Positions 10,253 to 18,475 of a stretch of DNA of 64,000 bases are shown in pieces. The first letter of the stretch is position 1, and every line of letters starts with the position of its first letter. The DNA comes from an uncultured Bacteroidales bacterium (GTDB lineage Bacteria; Bacteroidota; Bacteroidia; Bacteroidales; UBA932): the NCBI GenBank assembly GCA_900319405.1, contig ONOH01000003.1, forward strand, positions 1-64,000, given 5' to 3'. The notes under the pieces are model-generated. The model was given only the letters and a program-made list of their open reading frames with translations, searched no databases and was not told the DNA's origin. Made by a program: the position numbers and the translations under genes.

Positions 10253-12444
10253 TTTCCTACCGTCATTCTGAGCGTAAGCGAAGAATCTTCACCGGCCTGG
10301 CAGCCCTCCTGCTGCTGGGCTGGTTTTTCTGCCTGCCCCGGAACCTGTTCAAGGGGACCGTCTATTCCACCGTAGTGGAGAGTGCGGAAGGGGAACTCCT
10401 GGGCGCGCGCATCGCCGAAGACGGTCAGTGGCGCTTTCCCCCGGCCGACACCGTTCCCGAACGTTTCGCCAGGGCCCTGGTGCAGTTTGAGGACCGATGG
10501 TTCCGCTGGCATCCGGGAGTGAATCCCGTGGCCCTGGTGCGGGCCGCCGTGGACAATGTCAGGGCCGGCCGCGTAGTGAGCGGCGGAAGCACACTCACGA
10601 TGCAGGTAATCCGGCTTTCGCGCGGCAAGGAGCGCACCCTGCGGCAGAAGATGATAGAAGCCGTACAGGCCACCCGGCTGGAGCTTCGCTGCAGCAAACG
10701 GGAAATCCTCGCGCTCTATGCCGCCCACGCACCCTTCGGGGGCAATGTGGTGGGGCTGGAAGCGGCGGCCTGGCGGTACTTCGGCCGGCCCGCCTCCGAA
10801 CTGTCCTGGGGAGAAGCCGCCACCCTGGCTGTTCTTCCCAACGCCCCCGCCACCATGCATCCAGGACGCAAGCGGGAGGCCTTGCTCCGGAAACGGAACC
10901 GGCTTCTGGAAAGGCTGTTACGGCACGGGGACATAGACCCCGACACCTACGAAGCCGCCCTGGCCGAAGACCTTCCCGAAGCCCCGCTTCCCCTCCCGGG
11001 ATGGGCCTCCCATTATGTAGAGCACTGTCCGCGCGGAGAGAGGACGAGAACCGCCATCCGCCTGCCGCTCCAGAAAGCCGTGGAGGCGGCCCTGGACCTG
11101 CGCTCAGAAGAACTCGCCCGCGAAGGCGTGGCCGATATGGCCGCCCTCGTCATCGACAACCGCAGCGGGGAGGTGGTGGCCTATGTGGGCAATGCGTCCC
11201 CCGGGCGGCAGCGACCGGGGATGCAGGTGGACGTGGCGGCATCGGCCCGGAGTACGGGCAGTATTCTGAAACCCTTCCTGTATGCCGCCGCTTTGCAGGA
11301 AGGCGTGATTCTGCCGCGGACCCTGTTGCCCGACATTCCCGTGAACCTGGGCGGCTTTGCGCCGCAGAACTTCGACCGCCAGTTCTACGGCGCCGTCCCT
11401 GCAGACGAGGCGCTGGCCCGCTCCCTTAACCTGCCTTCAGTGTTCCTGCTGCGGGAATATGGCGTTCCCAAATTCCACGCCCTTCTACAGAAGGTCGGGC
11501 TCACTACCCTTGGCCGAGAACCCTCGTGGTACGGGCTTTCCCTCATCCTGGGCGGCGGCGAGGCCCGCCTGGACCAGATTACGGCCGCCTACAGCAGTCT
11601 GGTCCGCGATTACCTCTCCGCTCCGGAGGGAAACGGGAGCTGGAACCCGGTGGCCCTGTGGTATCTGTTTGAGGCGCTGAAAGAGGTGAACCGGCCCGAT
11701 GAGCTGGACTGGCGGCTCATCCGGAGCATCCGGAAGGCGGCGTGGAAAACCGGCACCAGTTACGGCTTCCGCGACGCGTGGGCCGTGGGAATGACGCCGG
11801 AGTACACTATCGGCGTGTGGGCCGGCAATGCCCAGGGGCAGGGCGTCCCCGGACTCACCGGCGCCCGTACGGCCGGGCCGGCGCTCTTCGACATCCTGAA
11901 CATCCTCCCCGAAAGCCCCCGCTGGTTCCCCGAACCCTCCGGTCTTTCCGGGAACGGCGAAGAATCCGTCTTTGCGAGCGTTTGCCGGGAATCGGGCTTT
12001 CTTGCCGGGCCGGACTGCCCGGACCCGGAAGACATCCTCATCCCCCGGGCCGGCGAAGAGAGCGATCCCTGTCCCTACCACAAAGGCGGAGACTTCGTGC
12101 TGCCGCCTGCGATGGAATGGTTCTATCGGTCCCATCATCCGGAGTACAGCGGTGCGCGGTCGGCCTCCACGGAGAGCGAAATCCAGTTCATCTACCCTTC
12201 GGCCGGCAGCATCCTCTACCTTCCCCGGCAGATGAGCGGGGCAGTGGAAGGCGTGGTGTTCCGGGCGGCGCACCATAAAGCAGATGCCACCCTCTGGTGG
12301 CACCTGGATCAAACGTATGTGGGGGAAACCCGCCTCATCCACCAGCTTCGGCTGGCCCCTTCCGTGGGGAGGCATACCCTCACCGTAGTGGATTCGGAAG
12401 GCAACACCGCCAGTGTGGGGTTCACGGTGGCGGCTTCGCACTAA
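10249..12444 (+). CDS. pbpC: Penicillin-binding protein 1C (transglycosylase/transpeptidase)
   Basis: 731 residues. After a short cytoplasmic N-terminus there is one membrane helix (about residues 15-29). A GT51 glycosyltransferase domain follows, with catalytic Glu81 in QFEDRWFRWHPG and GGSTLTMQ at 112-119. The transpeptidase domain has Ser338 in STGSILKP, SLN at 392-394 and KTGTS at 500-504. The C-terminal part matches the PBP1C-specific domain. The enzyme polymerises peptidoglycan at the inner membrane. The ATG overlaps the macroglobulin stop by four bases. Residues 5-13 (RHSERKRRI) are encoded by a copy of a dispersed short repeat (10262-10288), so the extreme N-terminus may be a late addition. 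The gene ends one base from the convergent alkaline phosphatase gene. Confidence 0.94.
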   Translation: MISYRHSERKRRIFTGLAALLLLGWFFCLPRNLFKGTVYSTVVESAEGELLGARIAEDGQWRFPPADTVPERFARALVQFEDRWFRWHPGVNPVALVRAAVDNVRAGRVVSGGSTLTMQVIRLSRGKERTLRQKMIEAVQATRLELRCSKREILALYAAHAPFGGNVVGLEAAAWRYFGRPASELSWGEAATLAVLPNAPATMHPGRKREALLRKRNRLLERLLRHGDIDPDTYEAALAEDLPEAPLPLPGWASHYVEHCPRGERTRTAIRLPLQKAVEAALDLRSEELAREGVADMAALVIDNRSGEVVAYVGNASPGRQRPGMQVDVAASARSTGSILKPFLYAAALQEGVILPRTLLPDIPVNLGGFAPQNFDRQFYGAVPADEALARSLNLPSVFLLREYGVPKFHALLQKVGLTTLGREPSWYGLSLILGGGEARLDQITAAYSSLVRDYLSAPEGNGSWNPVALWYLFEALKEVNRPDELDWRLIRSIRKAAWKTGTSYGFRDAWAVGMTPEYTIGVWAGNAQGQGVPGLTGARTAGPALFDILNILPESPRWFPEPSGLSGNGEESVFASVCRESGFLAGPDCPDPEDILIPRAGEESDPCPYHKGGDFVLPPAMEWFYRSHHPEYSGARSASTESEIQFIYPSAGSILYLPRQMSGAVEGVVFRAAHHKADATLWWHLDQTYVGETRLIHQLRLAPSVGRHTLTVVDSEGNTASVGFTVAASH
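10262..10288 (+). repeat. Dispersed short repeat inside the pbpC start region
   Basis: GTCATTCTGAGCGTAAGCGA (first 20 of 27 bases, ending in AGAATCT) is nearly self-complementary (GTCATTCTGAGCG... pairing with ...GAAGAATCT only in part). It resembles a short sequence often seen between and inside genes of Bacteroidetes metagenomes, recognised by its translation as HSE-x-SEES or HSERKRRI. A diverged partner copy lies at 22559-22583. Confidence 0.45.
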
Positions 12445-12445
12445 G

Positions 12446-13582
12446 CTACTTCACCTGCAGGAGTTTCAGAATCTTCTGGGCCACCTGCTCATTTCCCTGG
12501 ACACCCATGAAATCCTGGGCGTGCGGGCCGTAGGAGAAGATGGGAACGGGCGTGGCGGTGTGCCAGGTGCTGATATAAACACCTTCCTCGTTTCCCTTCT
12601 TGGGGTCTCCGTCCCATACCACCAGACCGCCGGTCTCGTGGTCGGCCGAAATGACCACCAGGGTGTTTCCGTCTTCGTCGGCAAACTTGATGGCCTCGGC
12701 GATCGCCTTGTCAAAGTCCAGCAGTTCCTTCACGGCGCTGGGGAAATCGTTGCTGTGGCAGGCCTTGTCGATGCGGGCGCCCTCCACCATCAGGAAGAAG
12801 CCCTTTCCGTCTTTGGTGCGCTCGTTCAGGAAGTCGATGGCCTGGCGGGTGGCGCGGGGCAGGAAGTCCGTGCGGCCTTTCACGATGTAACCGGTCTCCA
12901 CGGCAGGCGGCAGCACGCCCACACGGTCGGCGGCCCCGATTTTGGAATCCTCCAGGGAGTTCACCACCGTAAATACCTTATGGATGGCCTTCTGGGTTTC
13001 CAGCGGACGGGCTTCGAAGACCTCCTTGCTGCCGGCGGCGAAGTACTTGAGGACGCTGGCGGGAAGGTCGGCCCAGATTTCGTCGGTCATCCGGCGATGC
13101 TCCTGGTGGGCGAAGAAGGCGGCGGGGGTGGCGCCGTTCAGGTCATCCGTGGAGACCACGCCGGAAATGACGCCGTACTTGGCCACCTGCTCAGGGATGT
13201 TGGGATGGGGACGCTTTTTCAGGTCCATGCCGATGGAGCCGTTGTAGGTCTTGGAGCCCGACGAATAGGCGGTGCCGGAGGCGGCACTGTCGGTGATGAA
13301 GGCATCGGCACTCTTGGTAGTCACCCAGCCCATGTGCTTGAGGTTGAAGTAGGTGAGCTCCTCGTTGTTGGCAAAGTAGCCGGCCGCAATCTGGGCCAGG
13401 CCCGTGCCGTCTCCAATCATCAGGATCACGTTCTTGGGCAGGTACTGGGCCCCGTCCGAAGAGTAGGTGGGATGATAGGAACCCTGTGCGGGAACGCCCT
13501 CGATGGAGCCTTTTACAATGTTCTGCGCGTTCAGCGAGAAGGCGGCAAGGAAGGCGGCCGCCAGAAGGAAAAACTTTTTCAT
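12446..13582 (-). CDS. Alkaline phosphatase (PhoA family), secreted
   Basis: 378 residues with a cleavable signal peptide (MKKFFLLAAAFLAAFSLNAQ). It shows the alkaline phosphatase core: metal ligand Asp58 in LMIGDGTG, nucleophile Ser99 in TDSAASGTAY, the EGARIDKACHSND metal cluster near residues 270-282, and the C-terminal ADHETGGLVV motif. It hydrolyses phosphomonoesters in the periplasm. At 378 residues it is shorter than the 450-residue E. coli enzyme but within the bacterial range. Its ATG overlaps the stop of the PrsW-like gene by four bases, so the two form an operon. It ends tail to tail with pbpC, with one base between the stop codons. Confidence 0.93.
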   Translation of the reverse strand: MKKFFLLAAAFLAAFSLNAQNIVKGSIEGVPAQGSYHPTYSSDGAQYLPKNVILMIGDGTGLAQIAAGYFANNEELTYFNLKHMGWVTTKSADAFITDSAASGTAYSSGSKTYNGSIGMDLKKRPHPNIPEQVAKYGVISGVVSTDDLNGATPAAFFAHQEHRRMTDEIWADLPASVLKYFAAGSKEVFEARPLETQKAIHKVFTVVNSLEDSKIGAADRVGVLPPAVETGYIVKGRTDFLPRATRQAIDFLNERTKDGKGFFLMVEGARIDKACHSNDFPSAVKELLDFDKAIAEAIKFADEDGNTLVVISADHETGGLVVWDGDPKKGNEEGVYISTWHTATPVPIFSYGPHAQDFMGVQGNEQVAQKILKLLQVK

Positions 13583-14301
13583 TGTTCGTCTATTGTTGTT
13601 GTATCATAAGAATCCGCAATGAGGTGCTTTTTCATGTGCTCGCGGCCCCATTTGAGCAGCCAGAAACACAGCAGCAGGATGGCGATGGCGATAACCCCGC
13701 TCAGCTGCTCGGACACCTGCTGGGTCATGGCAATCCAGTCGTACACGCCGTGGCCGATGACCGGATACAGCCACATCTTGATTCCGGCGCCCGGGGCGCG
13801 GTAGCGGTCGAAACGGTGCAGGGAGAAATAATAGCCCATCACCACCGCAAAACCGAAGTGGGCCGGGATGGCCGTCAGCGAGCGGCTGATGCCCACCGTT
13901 ATCCACTGGGAACCGGCTGCAAAGAGGTATTCGACATTCTCGAAAGCAGCGAAGCCCAGGCCGATGCAGGCTGCATACACGATGCCGTCCATCCGCTCGT
14001 CAAAGTCCCTGCACTTGCGCAGGAACAGCCACAGCAGCACCAGCTTGGCCGTCTCCTCCGGGATGGCGGCACCGAAAAAGGCGCAGCGGAAAGCATCCGA
14101 CAGGGAATGGATTTCCTGGGGAAACAGCCCCATGTTCATAAAAGGAACCGAAATCAGGAGCGAGGCAAAAACCGAGGCGCCACCGTAGAAAAACGCCTTC
14201 ACCAGGTTCTTGACGGGTTCCCGCTGCAACTTATCCTGCTGATAAGTGTAGTACAATAAAATCAGGGCAGGCAAGATGGCCAACGCGATCACTGAAAGCA
14301 T
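13579..14301 (-). CDS. prsW: PrsW-family intramembrane glutamic protease
   Basis: 240 residues with about seven hydrophobic segments. The family signature is present: PEETAK with Glu82-Glu83, GFAAFENVEYLF around residues 116-126 with Glu121 and Glu124, and histidines at AHFGFAVVMGYY and VIGHGVYDW. PrsW proteases cut membrane-bound anti-sigma factors or similar regulators within the membrane; the target here is unknown. The gene is followed, with a four-base overlap, by the alkaline phosphatase gene, and is divergent from tRNA-Val. The C-terminal tail is charged and cytosolic. Confidence 0.88.
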   Translation of the reverse strand: MLSVIALAILPALILLYYTYQQDKLQREPVKNLVKAFFYGGASVFASLLISVPFMNMGLFPQEIHSLSDAFRCAFFGAAIPEETAKLVLLWLFLRKCRDFDERMDGIVYAACIGLGFAAFENVEYLFAAGSQWITVGISRSLTAIPAHFGFAVVMGYYFSLHRFDRYRAPGAGIKMWLYPVIGHGVYDWIAMTQQVSEQLSGVIAIAILLLCFWLLKWGREHMKKHLIADSYDTTTIDEQ

Positions 14302-14341
14302 ATCGTCATTTCGTTTTGAGCCCGCAATTTAGCGATATTTT

Positions 14342-14372
14342 TTTGCAAATTCAAGAAAACTTGCTACCTTTG
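14342..14372 (+). promoter_or_regulatory. Bacteroidetes-type promoter of tRNA-Val
   Basis: TTTG at 14342-14345, 19 bp, then TACCTTTG at 14365-14372: an exact match to the -33/-7 pattern of this phylum. The tRNA begins 13 bases later. Confidence 0.85.
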
Positions 14373-14385
14373 CAATCCGCGAATC

Positions 14386-14460
14386 GGGCGGTTAGCTCAG
14401 CTGGTTCAGAGCACCTGCCTTACAAGCAGGGGGTCACTGGTTCGAATCCAGTACCGCCCA
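14386..14460 (+). tRNA. tRNA-Val (anticodon TAC)
   Basis: A 75-nt cloverleaf folds without gaps: acceptor GGGCGGT with ACCGCCC, D stem GCTC/GAGC, anticodon stem CCTGC/GCAGG around the loop CTTACAA, and T stem ACTGG/CCAGT around TTCGAAT. The anticodon TAC reads valine codons. The terminal CCA is not encoded (discriminator A, then CAA). No duplicated 3' end was found, so it has not served as an integration site here. Confidence 0.97.
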
Positions 14461-14471
14461 CAACCCAAAAA

Positions 14472-15680
14472 TCAAAGGAGTCCGTCTTCGCGGGCGCGGG
14501 AGATCAGTTCGACGGTGTTGGAAACGTCGAATTTTACCAGGAGTTTTTTGCGGTACCATTTGATGGTTTCGGGGCTCAGACACAGCGCTTTGGCTATCTG
14601 GGGAGAGGTATAACCCTTGGACAGCAGGTCCAGAATCTCCTTTTCGCGGACCGAGAGAAGGCTATTTCTCGCACCGGAATGCATATCCCCGATGGCCTCC
14701 TCCAGGACGGTTGAAACTTCCGTATGCTCTTTCCGGGACCTGCGCAGTTTGCGAAGGAGCGCAAGAAAAACCACAAGGAGAAGAAGCAACAGGACGGCCC
14801 CGGCAACCATCAGCATCAACTGCCTCCGCTGGGCCAGAAGGACGCTCGACATATATTCGTAGTTTTCCTTGCTGAAGCCGAGTTCCTCCTTCTCGTGTGA
14901 GGAGAAGTACTCATCGGCCTGGCGCAGGTAGCGGAGGGCCTTCCACGTCCGGCCTTTCATCATATAAACCCGCCCGAGTCCCTTTTGGGCCATCGCCACC
15001 ATCAGAGAATCTCCCTGCGCGTAGTCCAGGGCTTTTTCATAGGCCTGGAGGGCTTTCCCGGGCTCTTCCAGTTCCACCCAGGTTTCGCCGATATTGTAAT
15101 GGAGAATGGCATTGCTCCGGTTCCACCCATATTTGTCGAAAATGGCTCCGGCCTTCCCGTACCACTCCATCGCCTGGGGGATGGAGTCCATCACATTGTA
15201 CAAATTGCCGATGGCCCCGTACAAGGCCGACCGGGTGTCGTCAACTTCCTTTTCGGAATAGCCCTCCGGATTTGTCGGGGAAGCGGCGTTTCCTGCCATT
15301 CTCTCCACGGCCGCGAGCGCTTTCCGGTAATAAAAAAGGGAGCTGTCGTGCTGCTCCGAGGCCCAGAAGCACTGACCTATGTAGCGGAAGGCATCGGCAT
15401 TGGCTTCTTCCCATCCTCTGGGCTCGGAAATGGAAAGGGCCTTGTGCGCATAGAAAATGCATTTTTCGCCGTTCAAGGCACTGTAACCCATCATCAAGTC
15501 CCGGCAGGCACGGTTCAACCGGACCAGCTGCTCGTCGGAGGCGCGGTCCACCTGTTGTGGCGTCCATCGGCCCACCTCCCTTTCCAGGGAGTCCAGCTTG
15601 TGTCCGCGGTGGTCGTTATAGGCGGCAGCCGCGCCCAGAGAGAGCAGCATTGCAAGCATCGCCATCAGAAAACGTCTCAT
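14472..15680 (-). CDS. Membrane-anchored TPR regulator with LuxR-type helix-turn-helix
   Basis: 402 residues from the ATG at 15680. Order: signal or anchor sequence (MRRFLMAMLAMLLSLG), TPR-like helical repeats at about residues 60-270 (YYRKALAAVERMAGN, YNIGETWVELEEPGKALQAYEKAL, GRVYMMKGRTWKALRYLRQAD), a membrane helix at about 288-309, a basic linker, and a LuxR-type DNA-binding domain at about 341-398 (LSVREKEILDLLSKGYTSPQIAK). This architecture is common in Bacteroidetes, where the sensor is periplasmic and the DNA-binding domain cytosolic. The ligand and regulon are unknown. It is divergent from the OmpA-type gene, which is a possible target. Confidence 0.85.
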   Translation of the reverse strand: MRRFLMAMLAMLLSLGAAAAYNDHRGHKLDSLEREVGRWTPQQVDRASDEQLVRLNRACRDLMMGYSALNGEKCIFYAHKALSISEPRGWEEANADAFRYIGQCFWASEQHDSSLFYYRKALAAVERMAGNAASPTNPEGYSEKEVDDTRSALYGAIGNLYNVMDSIPQAMEWYGKAGAIFDKYGWNRSNAILHYNIGETWVELEEPGKALQAYEKALDYAQGDSLMVAMAQKGLGRVYMMKGRTWKALRYLRQADEYFSSHEKEELGFSKENYEYMSSVLLAQRRQLMLMVAGAVLLLLLLVVFLALLRKLRRSRKEHTEVSTVLEEAIGDMHSGARNSLLSVREKEILDLLSKGYTSPQIAKALCLSPETIKWYRKKLLVKFDVSNTVELISRAREDGLL

Positions 15681-15769
15681 AATGCAAAAATACTCAAAAA
15701 CTTGCAATTTCGGGAAATTATCTGCCCATTCCCCCCCTTTGGGGTGGTGCTTTTCAAGGATAGATTTGC

Positions 15770-15777
15770 TATATTTG
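15770..15777 (+). promoter_or_regulatory. -7 box (TATATTTG) of the OmpA-type operon
   Basis: TATATTTG fits TAnnTTTG and lies 30 bp before the ATG at 15808. A TTTG occurs at 15738-15741, but 28 bp is too long a spacer, so the -33 element is uncertain. Confidence 0.5.
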
Positions 15778-15807
15778 TGGAAATATGACATCAAATCTGC
15801 ATTGGAT

Positions 15808-17112
15808 ATGAAAAAATTATTGCTTTCCCTTGCCGTTATCGCCCTTGCCTGCGGAACGGCCGATGCCCAGGGCTTTCTGAGAAACCTGGGTGAAAGAGCC
15901 AAAAGAGCCGCCGAAGAAAACATCGGCAGCAAAGTGGAAAAAGGCGTGAACGATGTGCTGAACGGCAATACGAAGAAAAAAGGAAAACAGGACGAAGAAA
16001 CCCCAGAAGCCAAGGAGGCCGTTGCCGCCGGCCCAGAGCAAGCACCTCAGAAGAAGCAGGTTCAGACCTCTTACGCCAAAAGTGATTTTGTGCCCGGCGA
16101 CGAGATTTTCTTCGAAGACGATTTTGCCGGTGAGCAGATGGGTGAATTCCCGTCCAGATGGGACCTTATCAACGGCTATGCTGAGGTAGGCTCCATCGAA
16201 GGACGCAAGCTCATCGCCTTTACAGATGACGGCAGCGGAGCGGTTATCCCCTTGATGAAGGAGCCGCGCGCCTTCCTTCCGGATGTATTCACGCTGGAAT
16301 ATGATGTATTCCTGGGGATTCCCGGAGATTATGAGGACGAGCGCGAAAGCGGAAGCAATACGCTCTCCCTGGTCTTTGCCAACGATGAGGCTGTGGACTT
16401 TAATGATCACGAAAGTGGAACCATCGACTTCTATTACAGGGGAGACGGTTCTTCCAGTATTACCTGGGATATCTTGAAGCCGGACGCCACCTCTTCTCTT
16501 CGAGGGAGAAAGGAATTGGGGCTGAACGACGGCCTTACGGATTACAATGGTAAGGACAATCCCCTGAAGCCCGGAGAATGGAATCATTTTGCCTTCTCTT
16601 TCAATAAGCGGGCCTTCAAAGGGTATATCAATGGCCAGCGAATCATCAACATCCCCCTGGCCCTGGCACCCAAATGCTTCTGGTTCAGCCATACGGGCAA
16701 CTATATCTACAGCGGCGTTTCCAATATCCGACTGGCCCAGGGGGCCGTTCCGCTTTATGACCGACTCTCCAGTGAAGGCAAGATTGTCACTTACGCCATC
16801 ACTTTCGAGACCGGCAAGGCCGACCTTAAGCCCGAATCTATGGTGGAAATTGCCCGCATCGCCAAATTGATGAAGGAGAACCCCAACCTGGCATTTGAAG
16901 TACAGGGACACTGCGATGCCACGGGCTCCGACAAGGTGAACGACCCGCTGTCCCAGAAGCGGGCCGAGGCCATCGTGGCCGCCCTGGTCGAAGAAGGAAT
17001 TGCGGAATCCCGCCTCAGCCCTGTGGGCAAGGGTTCCCACGAGCCCATCGCTTCCAACAGCACGGACGAAGGCCGCGCCAAGAACCGCCGGGTGGAATTT
17101 GTAAAGAAATAG
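15808..17112 (+). CDS. Exported OmpA-domain protein with jelly-roll-like middle domain
   Basis: 434 residues from the ATG at 15808; the longer upstream frame covers the promoter and is rejected. The signal peptide is MKKLLLSLAVIALACGTADAQ. A Lys/Glu-rich linker (residues 25-85) is followed by a domain of about 200 residues resembling concanavalin/LamG-type beta sandwiches (FEDDFAGEQMGEFPSRWDL, KPGEWNHFAFSFNKRAFKGYINGQR). A C-terminal OmpA peptidoglycan-binding domain runs from about residue 325 (ITFETGKADLKPES, GHCDATGS, LSQKRAEAIVAALV, KNRRVEF). It probably links the outer envelope to peptidoglycan. The exported helical protein at 17118 follows five bases after the stop and is surely co-transcribed. 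Confidence 0.87.
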   Translation: MKKLLLSLAVIALACGTADAQGFLRNLGERAKRAAEENIGSKVEKGVNDVLNGNTKKKGKQDEETPEAKEAVAAGPEQAPQKKQVQTSYAKSDFVPGDEIFFEDDFAGEQMGEFPSRWDLINGYAEVGSIEGRKLIAFTDDGSGAVIPLMKEPRAFLPDVFTLEYDVFLGIPGDYEDERESGSNTLSLVFANDEAVDFNDHESGTIDFYYRGDGSSSITWDILKPDATSSLRGRKELGLNDGLTDYNGKDNPLKPGEWNHFAFSFNKRAFKGYINGQRIINIPLALAPKCFWFSHTGNYIYSGVSNIRLAQGAVPLYDRLSSEGKIVTYAITFETGKADLKPESMVEIARIAKLMKENPNLAFEVQGHCDATGSDKVNDPLSQKRAEAIVAALVEEGIAESRLSPVGKGSHEPIASNSTDEGRAKNRRVEFVKK

Positions 17113-17117
17113 TTCCT

Positions 17118-18221
17118 ATGAAAAAGACGCTTGTTACCCTTTTCGCGCTGGCGATGTGGCTTCCCGCCAAGGCCCAGATGACCCCCGAGGCCGTGATGGC
17201 GATGACCCCCGACCTGCCGTCCACTGCCGCCCTTCTCAATCACTGGAAAGAACACCACGACCCGAACCGTACAGAGGCGCCGGATTCCGATATCCTGAAC
17301 GAATTTATGGAGGCCTGGAACAAGGCAAATGACCAGATTCAGGATATGCAGGCCAAAACCCTTGCGACCGGTATCCAGCGGGACGTGATGGCCGGAAAAG
17401 TGGCAGGTACCAACAAGACGGCCAGCCAGGTTTCCGGCATGAGCGAAGCGGAGGCGAAGGCGCTGGCCCAATCCACGATGAAAGGGCGCCTGGGCGGGCT
17501 GGGACTCAGCCAGGCCGATCTTGCCAAAATGCAGAGCGGCAAGCTGAGCAAAGCTGAAGAGGAAGCCCTGGCCAGCAAGATGATGGCGGCGAAAACCGGC
17601 GGGCTCACAACCAAGGACATCGAGGCGATGTCCCATATGACGGACGAAGAGCGGGCCGCCTTCATGCAGGAATCTGGCCTGGGCGAGTCGATGACCGCCA
17701 AGATGAATGCCGACAAAGGCAAGCGCGCGTCTTCCCAGAAACAGTATCAACTGGTTACAGAGATGAATTCACTCTCCCAGAAGGAATACGCACTCCAGCA
17801 AAAGGCCTTCGGAATGATTGAATCGGCCCGGAAGGAAGGACTCTCGCTTTTTGACAGGAAGTATCGGAAAGCGCACGAAGCCTACGAGGCTGAAATTCAG
17901 GCATTGGTTGGCCCTGCTGAGGAGGATAAAGCAGCGGCGGATCGCCTCCACGCGGTTCTGACGGCGAGATTCAATAATATGACTCGGTTCTATGCCGAAT
18001 ACATCCCGATGTACCGTGATGCCGTTGCCGGCGCCATGGACTGCAGCCGTGCCCAGCTCCTGCCCGTCAAGAAGCAGCGGCAGGAGGTGATGGAAAAGCT
18101 CTATGCCCTCACAAAAAGCGCCGAATACGCCATCTCGGATTCGGTCCCTTTCGAGGCTTCCAGCCTGTATTTCGAACTGTCCGAGGAGATCGTGGACTTT
18201 GAACTGGACTTACTCCGCTAG
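17118..18221 (+). CDS. Exported alpha-helical protein of unknown function
   Basis: 367 residues with a signal peptide (MKKTLVTLFALAMWLPAKAQ). The mature part is rich in Ala, Met, Lys and Glu and predicted almost wholly helical, with repeated short helices (SEAEAKALAQSTMKGRLG, SKAEEEALASKMMAAK) and longer charged helices toward the C-terminus. I do not recognise a family. It begins five bases after the OmpA-type gene and ends before a strong terminator, so the two form a bicistronic unit and probably work together in the periplasm. Confidence 0.8.
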   Translation: MKKTLVTLFALAMWLPAKAQMTPEAVMAMTPDLPSTAALLNHWKEHHDPNRTEAPDSDILNEFMEAWNKANDQIQDMQAKTLATGIQRDVMAGKVAGTNKTASQVSGMSEAEAKALAQSTMKGRLGGLGLSQADLAKMQSGKLSKAEEEALASKMMAAKTGGLTTKDIEAMSHMTDEERAAFMQESGLGESMTAKMNADKGKRASSQKQYQLVTEMNSLSQKEYALQQKAFGMIESARKEGLSLFDRKYRKAHEAYEAEIQALVGPAEEDKAAADRLHAVLTARFNNMTRFYAEYIPMYRDAVAGAMDCSRAQLLPVKKQRQEVMEKLYALTKSAEYAISDSVPFEASSLYFELSEEIVDFELDLLR

Positions 18222-18228
18222 CCCAATC

Positions 18229-18270
18229 GGCCCGGAAACACGCAGTGAGTGCGCTTCCGGGCCTCTTTGC
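18229..18270 (+). terminator. Terminator of the OmpA-type operon
   Basis: GGCCCGGAA (18229-18237) pairs with TTCCGGGCC (18255-18263), with a further CGC/GCG inside, followed by TCTTTGC. It begins 8 bases after the stop codon. Confidence 0.75.
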
Positions 18271-18280
18271 TGAAACTTGC

Positions 18281-18323
18281 AAAATGTAGCCAAGATGTAG
18301 CCAACTTGGAAAAGAAATCGGCC
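18281..18323 (+). repeat. 43-bp direct repeat, left copy
   Basis: Matches 20788-20830 at 41 of 43 positions, in the same orientation. Internally it holds two near-tandem ATGTAGCCAA units. Both copies run into a hairpin. The pair brackets the ATPase and membrane-protein/XRE genes. Confidence 0.8.
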
Positions 18324-18348
18324 TCTCACACACGTGAGAGGCCGATTT
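18315..18348 (+). repeat. 15-bp perfect hairpin at the end of the left direct repeat
   Basis: AAATCGGCCTCTCAC (18315-18329), loop ACAC, GTGAGAGGCCGATTT (18334-18348). It could act as a terminator but lacks a long T run. Confidence 0.75.
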
Positions 18349-18421
18349 AAGTGGAGCACAGGAGGCTTTATCTGTGCGCTTAATATTCTGATAGCTAATT
18401 GTTTATGGCGTTTTTCATTCG

Positions 18422-18470
18422 GATACCATAGCGAAATCTAGGACAAATGCACAGATTTCGCTATAGTATC
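18422..18470. repeat. Palindrome downstream of the ATPase gene
   Basis: GATACCATAGCGAAATCT (18422-18439) pairs with 18453-18470 at 17 of 18 positions around a 13-base loop. The core ATAGCGAAATC recurs in the palindrome upstream of the same gene (19960-20014). It ends five bases from the ATPase stop codon. Confidence 0.8.
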
Positions 18471-18475
18471 TCCTA

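Noticed and set aside
14386-14460. tRNA-Val as integration site
   Set aside because: No duplicated tRNA 3' end or integrase nearby.
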